NCBI GenBank assembly: GCA_029778535.1
Contig: JAKOQB010000172.1
Location: 45,828 to 109,827 of the forward strand
Direction of reading: 5' to 3'
Length of the DNA: 64,000 nucleotides
From: Pseudomonadota bacterium
Lineage (GTDB): Bacteria > Pseudomonadota > Gammaproteobacteria > Burkholderiales > Burkholderiaceae_F
The notes beneath the pieces were generated by a model that worked only from the letters and a program-made list of their open reading frames with translations, was not told the origin of the DNA and searched no databases. Made by a program: the position numbers and the translations under genes. This document shows, in pieces, positions 8,611-16,230 of this stretch; position 1 is the stretch's first letter, and each line of letters opens with the position of its first letter.

Positions 8611-10491
8611 TCACGGCTTCTCGTTCAGCTTCGCGCGCAATGCGTCGACCACGTTGGCGGGCTTGATCGGCTGCCCGCGCGCCTCGCTCCAGCAGTCGAC
8701 GTCGACCAGGTAGCGGGATCGAAGCATCAGCGCCAGCGCCGAATAGCGGCGGTTGTCGGCGTCGATCAGTTCGTCCTCCATGCGATCGGACCAGTTGCCC
8801 TCGATCGTCATCACCTTGCGGAAGCGCTTCATGATCTCGCCGATGCCGGAGGCCATCGGCTGCAGGAAGCGCAGGTGCAGCGACGACACCTTCAGTCCCT
8901 CGGCGCGCAGCCGGTCGACCGCTTCCTCGATCACGCCCTGCGTGCTGCCCCAGCCGACGACGAGAAGTTCACCTTCAGGATCGCCGTAGACCGGCGGCGT
9001 CTTAAGCGTCTTCTGCAGCGCGGCCAGCTTGAGGCTGCGCATCCGCAGGCCTTCCTCGTTGCTCGCCGGGTCGTACGCGACCTTGCTGGCGCGGTCGTGC
9101 GCCAGCCCGGTGATCGTGTGCATGCCGTTGGGCTGGCCCGGCACGTAGCGGCGCGCGATGCCGGTGACCGGATCCCAGTCATACGGCTTTGCGCCCACGG
9201 GCACCGGCGCCTGGTCGATCGGCGGCGCCAGCCAGTCGTCGCGGAAGTTCGGCCGCGGGAACGGCTGCTGCGCGGTCGCGAGGCTCGCATCCGACAGCAC
9301 GACGACCACCATGTTGAAGGTCTCGGCGATCTTGCGCGCGGTGATCATCGAGTAGAAGCAGTCCTCGATGCCCGACACCGCCATCACCACCTTCGGCGCG
9401 TCGCCGTGCGAGCCGAACACCGAGGCCAGGAGGTCGCCCTGTTCGACCTTGGTCGGCTGGCCCGTGCTCGGGCCGCCGCGCTGCACGTTGACGACGACCA
9501 GCGGAATCTCTGCCATCACCGCCAGGCCGATGCCTTCCTGCTTCAGCGAGTAGCCCGGCCCCGACGTGATCGTGACCGCGCAGCGGCCGGCGTACGAGGC
9601 CCCGATCGCGAACGCGCACGCGGCGATCTCGTCCTCAGCCTGGTGCACCAGCCCGCCGACGCGCTCGAAGCACTCCGAAAGATAGTGCGAGGCCGAGGTC
9701 GCCGGCGTGATCGGATACATCGCGCAGATGTCCATGCCGGAGGCGAGCACGCCGAGCGCGATCGCCGTGTTGCCGTTGACGACGATCTGCGGAACGCTCG
9801 CGCGCTGCGCCGGGATCGAGTATTTGAAATCGAGGTTCTTCTCCGCCCACGCGTAGCCGGCTTCGAGCAGCCCCTGGTTGACGCGGATGATCTTGTCTTC
9901 CTTCTTGCCGAAGGTCAGCGCGACCTGCTCGCGCGCGAGCCCGAGGTCGAAGCTGTAGATGCTCGACAGGATGCCGAGCACGAACATGTTCTTGCCGCGC
10001 TTGGCGTCGGCCATCAGCGCGCGGCATTCGCGCTCCAGCGGCACCTCGATCACGCGGTAGCCGTCCTTCAGCAGCGCGTCGACGGTTTCCGTGTACGACT
10101 TGACGATCGCCGGATCGCGATGTTCACGCCACATGCTTTCCAGCAGGATGGTGGCGCCCTTCTTCAGTTCGCCCGCGCGCACGCGGCCGAGCAGCACCTG
10201 TTCGTTGAACGCGACCGCCAGATCGGTTTCGTCGCCGCCGTTGGTCACGCGCTTCGAACCGATGCGGATGCGGATGCCGCTGGCGCCGGCCACGCTCCGC
10301 GCCGGCGGCTGGATCTCGGCCGGGATGATCTCCACCGTCCAGATGCCGTTGCCGCTGCGCGCGGCGATCGCGGCGAGCGACTGGCCGCAGCGCTGCGCGC
10401 CTTCGCCGGAGTCGCTGATCACCTCCACGATGTGTTCGTTGAGGACGGTCGCGGATTTGGCAACCGGTCGTTCGAGGACGGCGGCGTTCAT
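8611..10491 (-). CDS. korA: 2-oxoacid:ferredoxin oxidoreductase, fused gamma-alpha subunit (set 1)
   Basis: This 626-residue protein fuses the gamma domain (about residues 20-210) to the alpha (pyrimidine-binding and transketolase C-like) domains of the KorAB enzyme. The alpha signature MYPITPATSASH is near residue 257. It is followed by HQAEDEIAACAFAIGASYAG and the conserved VQRGGPSTGQPTKVEQGDL. The start at 10489-10491 was chosen because the upstream in-frame sequence is the inverted repeat at 10505-10576. It is co-directional with korB and downstream of the NfnAB genes, which suggests reduced ferredoxin from this enzyme feeds NAD(P)H formation or the reverse. Confidence 0.93.
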   Translation of the reverse strand: MNAAVLERPVAKSATVLNEHIVEVISDSGEGAQRCGQSLAAIAARSGNGIWTVEIIPAEIQPPARSVAGASGIRIRIGSKRVTNGGDETDLAVAFNEQVLLGRVRAGELKKGATILLESMWREHRDPAIVKSYTETVDALLKDGYRVIEVPLERECRALMADAKRGKNMFVLGILSSIYSFDLGLAREQVALTFGKKEDKIIRVNQGLLEAGYAWAEKNLDFKYSIPAQRASVPQIVVNGNTAIALGVLASGMDICAMYPITPATSASHYLSECFERVGGLVHQAEDEIAACAFAIGASYAGRCAVTITSGPGYSLKQEGIGLAVMAEIPLVVVNVQRGGPSTGQPTKVEQGDLLASVFGSHGDAPKVVMAVSGIEDCFYSMITARKIAETFNMVVVVLSDASLATAQQPFPRPNFRDDWLAPPIDQAPVPVGAKPYDWDPVTGIARRYVPGQPNGMHTITGLAHDRASKVAYDPASNEEGLRMRSLKLAALQKTLKTPPVYGDPEGELLVVGWGSTQGVIEEAVDRLRAEGLKVSSLHLRFLQPMASGIGEIMKRFRKVMTIEGNWSDRMEDELIDADNRRYSALALMLRSRYLVDVDCWSEARGQPIKPANVVDALRAKLNEKP

Positions 10492-10504
10492 CGGGCTGGT
10501 CTTC

Positions 10505-10576
10505 CGTCGCCCCGGCGCAGGCCGGGGCCTAAGTTCAACCGCTGCGAATTGGGCCCCGGCCTGCGCCGGGGCGACG
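10505..10576. repeat. Perfect 25-bp inverted repeat between nfnB and korA
   Basis: Arms at 10505-10529 and 10552-10576 are exact reverse complements (each starts or ends with CGTCGCCCCGGCG) around a 22-base spacer. Each arm itself contains an internal palindrome, CCCCGGC...GCCGGGG. No T-run follows, so it is more like a REP-type dispersed element than a simple terminator, although it may stabilise or attenuate the transcript between the Nfn and Kor genes. Confidence 0.85.
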
Positions 10577-10592
10577 TGCCAAGTGAGTTCAT

Positions 10593-12098
10593 CTACGCGA
10601 TCCGCACACGCGCAAAGTTGTGTTCGTTGCGATCGATGCCGAAGCGGCGCGCGGCGGTCTCCGGTGCGGGCTGGTAGACGACATCGCTGTCGCGCAGCCC
10701 CAGATACGCCTTCATCGAGCGCGCCGCCTTGCGGCCCGCGCCCATCGCCTCGATCACCGTTGCAGCCCCCGTGACGATGTCGCCGCCGGCGTACACGCCG
10801 GCGATCGAGGTCGCGAGGTTGTCGTCCGTGGCGATGTAGCCCCACTTGCTCAGCTTCAGCTTCGACGTCTGGCCGATGATCGGATTGGCGTTGGTGCCGA
10901 TCGCGAACACCACGCTGTCGCAGACGAACTCGAACTCGCTGCCGGGCACCGGCACCGGGCGGCGGCGGCCGGACTCGTCGGGCTCGCCGAGCTCCATCTT
11001 CACGCACCTCAGCGCGCGCACGTTGTTGTTGGCGTCGCCGAGGATCTCGACCGGGCTGGTCAGCCAGTTGAAGTCGATGCCTTCTTCCTCGGCATGATGG
11101 ATCTCCTCAACCCGCGCCGGCGCTTCCTTCTTCGAGCGGCGGTAGATGCAGTGCACGCTTTCGGCGCCCAGCCGCAGCGACACGCGCAGCGCGTCCATCG
11201 CGGTGTTGCCGGCGCCGATCACCGCGACGTGCTTGCCCGGCTGCAGCGGCGTATCGAAGTTCGGGAAATCGCGCGCGCGCATCAGGTTGCAGCGCGTGAG
11301 CAGCTCGTTGGCCGACAGCACGCCGTTGAGCGATTCGCCCGGGATGCCCATGAAGCTCGGGTAGCCCGCGCCGGTGCCGATGAACACCGCGTGGAACCCC
11401 ATCTCGGTGATCATGTGCTCGATCGTGAACAGCCGGCCCACAAGCGTGTTGCACTCGAAGCGCACGCCGAGTTGCCTGAGCTTGTCGATCTCGGCGTCGA
11501 TCACCTCGTTCGGGAGGCGAAAGTCGGGGATGCCGTACTTCAGCACGCCGCCCGGCGTGTGGAACGCCTCGTAGACGACGACCTCGCAGCCGGCCTTTGC
11601 CATGTCCGCCGCGCACGCCATTCCCGCGGGGCCCGCGCCGACGATGCCGACGCGAAAGCCGCTCGGCTCGATGTACGGCACGTTGGCCCAGCCTTCCTTG
11701 ATCGCCAGGTCGCCGACGAAGCGCTCGAGCCGCCCGATCGCCACCGGCTCGAGCGTGTCGCCCACGGTGCACACGCCTTCGCACTGGTTTTCCTGCGGGC
11801 ACACGCGGCCGCAGATCGACGGCAGCAGGTTGGTGTCTGTGATGATGTCGTACGCGCCGTGGTAATGCTTGTCGGCGATCTTCTGGATGAACGCCGGGAT
11901 GTCGATGCCGACCGGGCAGCCGCGCACGCACGGCTCGTCCGGGCACTGCAGGCAGCGCTCGGCTTCGCGCTGCGCGTCGGCGAGGCTGTAGCCGCACGCG
12001 ACCTCCAGGAAATTCTTCGCGCGCTCGCGCGGATCCTGCTCCGGCATCGGCGTGCGTTCCTGCGGGATCGTGCGGATCGTCTTCTTCCTTGCTGCCAT
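10593..12098 (-). CDS. nfnB: NfnB-like / GltD-like NADPH-dependent flavoprotein with N-terminal iron-sulfur domain
   Basis: The protein (501 residues) belongs to the glutamate synthase small-subunit superfamily. An N-terminal Cys-rich region (CLQC..CVRGCP around residues 50-62, CGRVCPQENQCEGVC around 92-106) should bind [4Fe-4S] clusters. Two dinucleotide folds follow, GIVGAGPAGMACAADMA for FAD and VIGAGNTAMDALRVSLRLG for NAD(P)H. Beside an NfnA-type subunit, this arrangement matches NADH-dependent reduced ferredoxin:NADP oxidoreductase, a flavin-based bifurcating enzyme. Databases often call such proteins homotetrameric glutamate synthase (GltA). The gap to nfnA is only 5 bases. No large glutamate synthase subunit gene is present here. 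Confidence 0.85.
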   Translation of the reverse strand: MAARKKTIRTIPQERTPMPEQDPRERAKNFLEVACGYSLADAQREAERCLQCPDEPCVRGCPVGIDIPAFIQKIADKHYHGAYDIITDTNLLPSICGRVCPQENQCEGVCTVGDTLEPVAIGRLERFVGDLAIKEGWANVPYIEPSGFRVGIVGAGPAGMACAADMAKAGCEVVVYEAFHTPGGVLKYGIPDFRLPNEVIDAEIDKLRQLGVRFECNTLVGRLFTIEHMITEMGFHAVFIGTGAGYPSFMGIPGESLNGVLSANELLTRCNLMRARDFPNFDTPLQPGKHVAVIGAGNTAMDALRVSLRLGAESVHCIYRRSKKEAPARVEEIHHAEEEGIDFNWLTSPVEILGDANNNVRALRCVKMELGEPDESGRRRPVPVPGSEFEFVCDSVVFAIGTNANPIIGQTSKLKLSKWGYIATDDNLATSIAGVYAGGDIVTGAATVIEAMGAGRKAARSMKAYLGLRDSDVVYQPAPETAARRFGIDRNEHNFARVRIA

Positions 12099-12103
12099 CG
12101 TGC

Positions 12104-13024
12104 TCACCCGTCGGTCGAAGGCCGGTCGAGTTCCATGCGCTCGACCTGCGGTTCGGCGATTGCGCTCAACCGGCAGCTCTCCTGCCACTTCAGCATTGCC
12201 TTCTGCTCCGCGGGCTTGAAGCGGCCCAGCCGCGCCATCAGGTCGTCGAAGTCGACCTGATGGCCATCGAAGTCGGGGCCGTCGACGCAGGCGAACTTCA
12301 CCTGGTCGCCGATCTTCACCCGGCAGCCGCCGCACATGCCGGTGCCGTCGACCATCACCGGATTGAGGCTCACGACGGTCCTGATCTTGTGCGCGCGCGT
12401 GGCCTCCGCGCAGCCCTTCATCATGATGGGCGGGCCGATCGCGACCACTTCGTCGATGTCCCTGTGCCGCGCGATCGCCTGCTTGATCCCTTCGGTGACG
12501 AGGCCCTTGAGGCCCGCCGATCCGTCGTCGGTGCAGACGATCAGCTCGTCGCACACGGCCGCGAACTTGTCCTGCCAGAAGATCAGGTTGCGGTTGCGAA
12601 AGCCGATCACGCCGATCACGTAGGCGCCGCATTCCTTGTAGGCGCGCGCCTGCGGATAGATCGGCGCCACGCCAAGCCCGCCGCCGACGCACACCACCTT
12701 CTTCGCGGCGCCGATGTGGCTCGGGATTCCCATCGGCCCGACCACCGCGAAGAGCGTGGTGCCGACACGGCAGTTCTGCTGCATCTCGCGCGTCGTCTTG
12801 CCGACCGCCTGGATCACGAGGGTGATCGTTCCCTTGTCGCGGTCGAAGTCGGCGATCGTCAGCGGGATGCGCTCGCCGTGCTCGTGCTCCATCACGATCA
12901 CGAACTGGCCGGGCCTGGCGGCGCGGGCCAGCAGTGGATGCGCCACCTCGAGCAGGTAGGTGACGTCCGAAAAGTCCTCGCGCGCGACGATGCGGTACGC
13001 GGCGTCCGTGTTCGCATGCGCCAT
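12104..13024 (-). CDS. nfnA: NfnA-like ferredoxin-NADP reductase / sulfide dehydrogenase subunit with [2Fe-2S] site
   Basis: This 306-residue FAD/NAD-binding reductase has the ferredoxin-NADP reductase fold. The FAD-binding strand is RPGQFVIVM and the NAD(P)-binding loop is VCVGGGLGVAPIYPQA. A C-terminal Cys group (GTGMCGGCRV, then FACVDGP, about residues 226-243) provides the [2Fe-2S] ligands typical of PyrK/NfnA-type proteins. Databases call it sulfide/dihydroorotate dehydrogenase-like. Paired with nfnB it should link NADH, NADPH and ferredoxin pools. The extension after residue 250 is longer than in dihydroorotate dehydrogenase PyrK, which argues against that role, as does the absence of pyrD. 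Confidence 0.85.
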   Translation of the reverse strand: MAHANTDAAYRIVAREDFSDVTYLLEVAHPLLARAARPGQFVIVMEHEHGERIPLTIADFDRDKGTITLVIQAVGKTTREMQQNCRVGTTLFAVVGPMGIPSHIGAAKKVVCVGGGLGVAPIYPQARAYKECGAYVIGVIGFRNRNLIFWQDKFAAVCDELIVCTDDGSAGLKGLVTEGIKQAIARHRDIDEVVAIGPPIMMKGCAEATRAHKIRTVVSLNPVMVDGTGMCGGCRVKIGDQVKFACVDGPDFDGHQVDFDDLMARLGRFKPAEQKAMLKWQESCRLSAIAEPQVERMELDRPSTDG

Positions 13025-13182
13025 GCGGGTCTCCCAGTTGCGCGGTTCTCCGCGCGCCCGCGGCTGCGGCTCGCGCGGCGATGAGGCGAACTACCTCACG
13101 TAGGCCGCAGCTTCATGCGAGCGGCGCCGGCTGGTATTGATCTTCGGCAAGCAACGTCGGATGCGCGCCGGCGGCGTGGCGC

Positions 13183-14238
13183 TCAGATCAGTTCGGCGTT
13201 CAGCGCCTGCAGCGCGGCGGCGCCGGGACACAGCTCCGCTTCGCCGAGACGGGCGAGCGGCGTTTCGACGGTGTTCAGGTGCTCGTGCAGATCGTCGGCC
13301 GACGGGTCGACGAACAGCAGCCCGGTCACGATCTCGCCGCGCGCATGATGCTGGTAGATATGGCTGATCGCCGCGAGGCGGTCGCAGGGATCGTAGCCGT
13401 CGGCGAGCTTGCGCAGCCGCAGGGTGCTGCCGTCGTGCTGTGTGATCTCGATCACTTCGCCCGGCTCGTAGCGGGCGGTGATCACGTCGCGCTTCGGCAC
13501 AAAGTCGAGCCGGTTGACCGCGTCGTTGTGCGCGCGGACGTAGTCATAGCTCTTGGTGCTGCCGGGGTGGTTGTTGAACGCGACGCACGGGCTGATGACG
13601 TCGATCAGCGCGGCGCCGCGGTGATTGAGCGCGCCCTTGATCAGCGGCACCAGCTGTTCCTTGTCGCCGGAGAAGCTGCGCCCGACGTAGGTCACGCCGA
13701 TCTGCAGCGCCAGTGAAACCATGTCGATCGGCGCGTCACGATTCATTGCGCCGCGCTTGGACTTCGAGCCCGCATCGGCGGTGGCGGAGAACTGGCCCTT
13801 GGTGAGGCCGTAGACGCCGTTGTTCTCGCAGATGTAGGTCATGTTGACGCCGCGCCGGATCAGATGCGCGAACTGGCCCAGCCCGATCGACGCCGAGTCG
13901 CCGTCGCCCGACACGCCGAGGTAGATCAATTCCCGATTGGCCAGATTCGCGCCGGTCAGCACCGACGGCATGCGGCCGTGCACCGAGTTGAATCCGTGCG
14001 AATTGCCGAGGAAATAGTCGGGCGTCTTCGACGAGCAGCCGATGCCGGAAAGTTTCGCGACCCGATGCGGCTCGATCGCCAGCTCCCAGCACGCCTGGAT
14101 GATCGCGGCCGAGATCGAATCGTGGCCGCAGCCGGCGCACAGCGTCGAAATCTTTCCTTCGTAATCGCGCCGCGTGTACCCGAGCCGGTTGGTCGGCAAT
14201 GTCGGGTGGTGCAGGGTGGGTTTGGTGAGGTAGGTCAT
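13183..14238 (-). CDS. korB: 2-oxoacid:ferredoxin oxidoreductase beta subunit (set 2)
   Basis: This second beta subunit of 351 residues is clearly a different paralogue from the set 1 protein. Cluster ligands are in TLCAGCGHDS, SGIGCSSKTP and ISPCVAFNNHPG. The thiamine-diphosphate site is GDGDSASIGLGQF, then ENNGVYGLTKGQ. The C-terminal 70 residues extend beyond the set 1 protein. It follows its alpha subunit by 63 bases, a gap occupied by a repeat element. A 158-base spacer without a gene separates its stop from nfnA. That spacer is GC-rich and shows no motif I can name. Confidence 0.92.
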   Translation of the reverse strand: MTYLTKPTLHHPTLPTNRLGYTRRDYEGKISTLCAGCGHDSISAAIIQACWELAIEPHRVAKLSGIGCSSKTPDYFLGNSHGFNSVHGRMPSVLTGANLANRELIYLGVSGDGDSASIGLGQFAHLIRRGVNMTYICENNGVYGLTKGQFSATADAGSKSKRGAMNRDAPIDMVSLALQIGVTYVGRSFSGDKEQLVPLIKGALNHRGAALIDVISPCVAFNNHPGSTKSYDYVRAHNDAVNRLDFVPKRDVITARYEPGEVIEITQHDGSTLRLRKLADGYDPCDRLAAISHIYQHHARGEIVTGLLFVDPSADDLHEHLNTVETPLARLGEAELCPGAAALQALNAELI

Positions 14239-14240
14239 GA

Positions 14241-14382
14241 GAGTCGGCAGCTTTCAGTCGGCAGTCGGTAGCCTTGAGTCGGCAGTCGGCAGCGTCTTGC
14301 GCTATTCGGCCGCGTTGGCGCCACGCGGCGCTGAACCGGCGACGGCACGCAGGCTGCCGACTGCGGACTGCCGACTGCCGAC
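14241..14382. repeat. GTCGGCAG-unit inverted repeat element at the korA/korB junction (copy 1)
   Basis: The left arm (14241-14293) holds about five GTCGGCAG units. The right arm (14351-14382) holds units of the complement, CTGCCGAC. A core of about 57 bases containing GGCGCCACGCGGCGCT separates them. The right arm and core are read in frame by the minus-strand korA as its last 25 or so codons. A shorter copy lies at 34842-34915. Confidence 0.85.
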
Positions 14383-16230
14383 CATCTTTCCGATGGCGCC
14401 CGCGATGAAGCGCGCGGTGACCGGCGTGCCGTCGTAGTGCAGGACAGGGACCAGCTTCGCCGGATCGATCTCGAGTTCGTTGACCAGCAGCGTTCGCAGC
14501 TGCCCGTCGCGGTTCTGCTCGACCACGAACACCGTGTCGTGCTCGGCGATGAACTGCGCGACCGAATCGGTGAACGGGAATGCGCGCACGCGCAGCCGGT
14601 CCAGATGGAGGCCGTCGGCCTCGAGCATGCCGATCGCCTCGCTCATCGCCGGGCTGGTCGAGCCGAAATAGATGGCGCCGCAACGCGACTTCTGCGACGC
14701 GCGGCGAACGACCGGCTGCGGCACCAGCTTCTTCGCGGTCGCGAACTTCTTCAGCAGCCGCTCCATGTTGTACACGTAGTCGGGCCCGGCTTCGGAATAG
14801 CGCGCGTACGCGTCCTTGGTGGTGCCGCGCGTGAAGTACGCGCCCCGGGTCGGATGCGTCGCGGGCAGCGTGCGCCACGGAATCCCGTCGCCATCGACGT
14901 CGAGGTAACGGCCGAAGAACTTGCGGCTCGTCTCCAATTGCGCGGCCGTCATCAGCTTGCCGCGGTCGTAGCGACGCGAGTCGTCCCACGCCAGCGGCGC
15001 GCACAGCCGGTGGTTCATGCCGATGTCCAGATCGCTCATCACGAAGATCGGCGTCTGCAGCCGGTCGGCGAGATCGAGCGCGGCGGCGGAAAAATCGAAG
15101 CACTCGCGCGGATCCTCCGGAAACAGCAGCACGTGCCGGGTGTCGCCGTGCGACGCATACGCGCACGACAGCAGATCGGCCTGCTGCGTGCGCGTCGGCA
15201 TGCCGGTCGAAGGTCCGCCGCGCTGCACGTCGATGATCACGGCGGGGATCTCGGCGAAGTACGCGAGCCCGATGAACTCCTGCATCAGCGAGATGCCCGG
15301 GCCCGAGGTCGCGGTGAACGCGCGCGCGCCGTTCCACCCGGCGCCGATCACAATGCCGATCGAGGCCAGCTCGTCCTCCGCCTGAACGATCGCATAGCGG
15401 TTCCTGCCGGTCGCCTTGTCGACGCGGTAGCGCGCGCAGTACTTCTGGAACGCCTCGGCCAGCGACGACGACGGCGTGATCGGGTACCACGCGCACACGG
15501 TGGCGCCGCCGTACACGCAGCCGAGCGCCGCTGCGGCGTTGCCTTCGATGAAGATCCGATCGCCGACCGCGTTGCGGCGCTCCACGCGCAGGCCGAGCGT
15601 GTCGTCGAGGTGCTCGCGGCCGTAGTGCAGGCCGGTCATGAACGCCTCGAGGTTCGGCTGCATCAGCCTGTCCTTGCCCTTGTATTGCTCGCCGAGCAGT
15701 TGCGCGATCACCTCCGGCTCGAGGCCGAGCATCGCCGACAGCGCGCCGACGTACATGATGTTCTTCAGCAGCTGCCGCTCTTTCGGGTCGGAGAACTTCC
15801 CCGCCGCCATCTCGGTGAGCGGCACGCCGATCACGTGGATGTCGGAGCGGAACTTCGACGGAGGCAGCGGCTTGGTGCTGTCGTAGAAGAGATACCCGCC
15901 GGGCTCGATCTCTGCCACGTCCTTGTCCCACGTCTGCGGATTCATCGCCACCAGCAGGTCGACGCCGCCGCGCCGGCCGAGATGGCCCTGCTCGGTCACG
16001 CGCACCTCGTACCAGGTCGGCAGGCCCTGGATGTTGGACGGGAAGATGTTGCGCGGCGAGACCGGCACGCCCATACGCAGGATGCTGCGCGCGAACAGTT
16101 CGTTGGCGCTGGCCGAGCCCGAGCCGTTGACGTTGGCGAACTTGACGACGAAGTCGTTGACCGCGGTGATCCGGCGCGGGCGCGCAACCGCGTACCGCGT
16201 TTCGAGGCTGCCTCGATCGGGTGCGCTCAT
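14302..16230 (-). CDS. korA: 2-oxoacid:ferredoxin oxidoreductase, fused gamma-alpha subunit (set 2)
   Basis: Fused gamma-alpha subunit (642 residues) of the second ferredoxin-linked oxoacid enzyme. The gamma domain covers about residues 25-215 (VNGSGSASANELFARSILRM). The alpha signature AWYPITPSSSLAEAF is near residue 248, followed by QAEDELASIGIVIGAGWNGA and DVQRGGPSTGMPTRTQQADLL. The ATG overlaps the stop of the upstream GltD-ferredoxin gene by one base (TGATG), so they are co-translated. The natural C-terminus appears to end near GAIGKM. The remaining residues, SRQSAVGSLRAV and onward, are encoded by a GTCGGCAG repeat element and look like a read-through tail. Confidence 0.92.
   Translation of the reverse strand: MSAPDRGSLETRYAVARPRRITAVNDFVVKFANVNGSGSASANELFARSILRMGVPVSPRNIFPSNIQGLPTWYEVRVTEQGHLGRRGGVDLLVAMNPQTWDKDVAEIEPGGYLFYDSTKPLPPSKFRSDIHVIGVPLTEMAAGKFSDPKERQLLKNIMYVGALSAMLGLEPEVIAQLLGEQYKGKDRLMQPNLEAFMTGLHYGREHLDDTLGLRVERRNAVGDRIFIEGNAAAALGCVYGGATVCAWYPITPSSSLAEAFQKYCARYRVDKATGRNRYAIVQAEDELASIGIVIGAGWNGARAFTATSGPGISLMQEFIGLAYFAEIPAVIIDVQRGGPSTGMPTRTQQADLLSCAYASHGDTRHVLLFPEDPRECFDFSAAALDLADRLQTPIFVMSDLDIGMNHRLCAPLAWDDSRRYDRGKLMTAAQLETSRKFFGRYLDVDGDGIPWRTLPATHPTRGAYFTRGTTKDAYARYSEAGPDYVYNMERLLKKFATAKKLVPQPVVRRASQKSRCGAIYFGSTSPAMSEAIGMLEADGLHLDRLRVRAFPFTDSVAQFIAEHDTVFVVEQNRDGQLRTLLVNELEIDPAKLVPVLHYDGTPVTARFIAGAIGKMVGSRQSAVGSLRAVAGSAPRGANAAE

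Noticed and set aside
8473..10677. A 734-codon plus-strand frame opposite the set 1 korA gene
   Set aside because: Its composition is antisense-like and the minus-strand frame encodes a clear KorA with all signature motifs.
10593..12098. Annotation as glutamate synthase small subunit GltD
   Set aside because: No large subunit gene is nearby and the gene sits five bases from an NfnA-type subunit inside a ferredoxin cluster.
12104..13024. Dihydroorotate dehydrogenase electron-transfer subunit PyrK
   Set aside because: There is no pyrD beside it and the C-terminal extension and partner fit NfnA better.
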